DNA of 64,000 bases from Acanthacorydalis orientalis (taxonomy: Eukaryota > Arthropoda > Insecta > Megaloptera > Corydalidae): NCBI GenBank assembly GCA_034766995.1, contig CM068319.1:26368459-26432458 (forward strand), given 5' to 3'. Shown here piece by piece: positions 62,305-64,000 of the stretch (the stretch's first letter is position 1; every line of letters begins with the position of its first letter). The translations under genes and the position numbers were made by a program. The notes below the pieces were generated by a model. It was given only the letters and a program-made list of their open reading frames with translations. It was not told the DNA's origin and made no database searches.

Positions 62305-64000
62305 ATAAGAAAATATTGTAATGAAATATTTATATTTTATCAGAACTTACGGATGAAGATATAATTGCCCAGGCATTTATATTCTTTTTCGCTGGATTCG
62401 ATACTGTGTCAGGAGTTGTAAGTTTCACCGCTCATGAGATAGCAGTAAATCCAGATATTCAACAACGGATACAAGAAGAAATTGATATAGTATTAGACGA
62501 ATTCAACGGTAAACTGACATATGAAGGATTGAATAAAATGAAATATTTAGATATGGTTCTATCAGGTATATATTTAACATGATATGTAACGTATAAACAA
62601 TACATTCCTTATTTATTTTATAATGTAATTTTAGAAAGTTTACGAAAGTGGTCATTGGCTCCAAACACTGATCGTATTTGTACAAAACCATTTACGTTTG
62701 AAGAAAACGACGGATCGATAATAACTATCGAAAAAAATACTAACATTACGATACCTATTACTGGTTTTCATTACGATCCAAAATATTTTCCCGAGCCTGA
62801 TAAATTTGATCCAGAACGATTTAGTGATGAGAATAAACATAATATCAAACCTTTAACATATATGCCATTCGGTATAGGACCTAGAAACTGTATTGGTGAG
62901 TTGTTTTTTTTTCATTCTCTCATTATTCTAACGAGTATTTTTCTTCGCATACCAGATACAACTTTTATATACAATAAACAATAATTTAACTTGCTATAAT
63001 CGATTAGAAGTTATAAAGACATTGTTGGAAATTTATATAATAATATTCTTTAAAGTCTATATATTATATGTTCAGAAAAATATATTGTTAAAAGTTTGTA
63101 CTAATATATATTGTCTGTAATTATGATAATAATACTAAGATTAATTTATCATACCTGGGACATGTGAAAGTTGTTTCATCACTGATATAGAAAATTTAAT
63201 GCTTTATTTTAAATCAAATGTCATTTTTGTAAATTTATGAATATAATGTTCTTATTTATGAATATTATTTTTATACATTGTGTAAAAAAATGTATATTAA
63301 AAATACTACGGATTTTTTTAAATTAACTGTCGCTGTGTTCTAAAGTTGGGTGTCACTGAAATGCATATAAGCAATAGAAAATACAATGAGACATGTTCGA
63401 AATCTTATAATTTCAAATTAGAGTTTTTTTGTTGCTTGTGAAGGAATAGGGAAGTAATTTATTTAATTGAATTTCATCACAACACCAAAACCTATTAGTG
63501 TTACATTATGAAAATATTTTATCTTCTACTCAACTATTCTTCAAAATAGATGCAATAATGACATTTATATACTAATAGTTAAAAGTAAATGATTATCAAA
63601 AATGTTTTTTTTTTGATTAAAGAAGTTTAAAAATATTGTCGAAATAAAATCACATTTTTGTTAATTGTATATAAAAGAATATTTCATATTTTTAGGATCA
63701 AGATTTGCATTAATGGAAGCTAAAATTGCTTTCGTCTATCTTTTATCGCGTTTTGACATGGTCGTTACTAAAAAGACACAAATTCCATTAAAATTATTAC
63801 GAACAGCGACTAAAATGACTGCAGAAAAAGGATTTCATCTAGGTTTAAAACTTCGAAATTAATTTTAGTATATCATTGTTTGTTAATTACTTTTTTTGTA
63901 TGTAAACACTCAGGTGTAGTGTGTAAACTATAAAATCATTTAGTTTTAATACAATTATTCATTGTATTATTTTATTTTATGTTATTTGAATAAGAATTAT
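59215..64000 (+). repeat. segmental duplication, copy 2 (contains P450 E, runs off the window)
   Basis: Counterpart of 48765-55955. Similarity continues through the last base of the window (the 3' flank of E matches that of D), so the right boundary is not visible. Confidence 0.9.
60035..63862 (+). CDS. cytochrome P450, CYP9-like (gene E)
   Basis: Seven exons give 526 residues: 60035-60234, 60421-60587, 61350-61681, 61790-62021, 62344-62565, 62635-62895 and 63696-63862 (TAA). Landmarks sit at the same residues as in D: WRNMR 126-130, AGFDT with Thr331, ESLR 385-388, DPERF and [10 protein letters not shown] with Cys470. The frame is intact throughout. Compared with D, exon 3 differs at about ten residues, exon 5 at six (including the residue before AGFDT, Val in D and Phe here), and the first half of exon 6 at about ten. 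Everything from residue 432 to the end is identical. Intron 4 is compact (322 bp); intron 6 is longer than in D by about 250 bp. The start lies nine bases after a TTTGTTTCAG acceptor, as in D. It is an ER-bound monooxygenase of unknown substrate. Confidence 0.94.

Noticed and set aside
1..64000. CRISPR arrays, tRNA or rRNA genes, bacterial-type operons
   Set aside because: No regularly spaced direct repeats with unique spacers, no tRNA cloverleaf and no rRNA-like conserved blocks were seen. Gene structure is eukaryotic throughout.

Overview
The window looks like insect nuclear DNA, most probably hymenopteran (bee, wasp or ant). It is extremely AT-rich. Genes are split by spliceosomal introns with GT..AG ends, long (AT)n tracts occur every one to two kilobases, and the mobile DNA is mostly remnants of mariner, pogo/Tigger, TTAA-type and hAT elements. 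The assignment to Hymenoptera is inference from the CYP9-type P450 array and the mariner types; only 'insect' is well supported.

Layout. (1) About 0.1-16.2 kb, + strand: a secreted four-FAS1-domain adhesion protein with an EMI-like Cys motif, of the midline fasciclin / TGFBI / periostin type. Ten exons join in frame; the N-terminal exon is uncertain. (2) 16.2-18.6 kb: intergenic. (3) 18.66-25.59 kb, - strand: five in-frame exons of an Aa_trans-family amino acid transporter. The last exon carries an apparent +1 frameshift in an A7 run, and no first exon was found. (4) 26.2-26.6 kb: a mariner deletion derivative with both terminal repeats. (5) 27.6-63.9 kb, + strand: five tandem CYP9-like cytochrome P450 genes (called A-E here), each with seven coding exons, the same intron phases and 520-526 residues. 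Intergenic space and introns hold (AT)n tracts and transposon remnants.

P450 D (49.6-55.8 kb) and E (60.0-63.9 kb) are a recent segmental duplication that includes the promoter region and 3' flank. D has gained about 2.5 kb in intron 4, including a nearly full-length dead mariner, which E lacks. The two proteins are identical over the last 95 residues, but differences cluster in the regions expected to form substrate recognition sites. This fits either partial gene conversion or selection on specificity.

The P450s should act as ER-anchored monooxygenases supplied with electrons by P450 reductase. Nothing links the fasciclin and transporter genes to them beyond being neighbours. No CRISPR array, rRNA or tRNA was recognised. 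No previously undescribed system was identified with confidence. The most useful leads are the D/E divergence pattern, the transporter frameshift, the 92-bp TTAA elements, the Tigger remnant with a duplicated terminus and two unexplained GC-richer islands.
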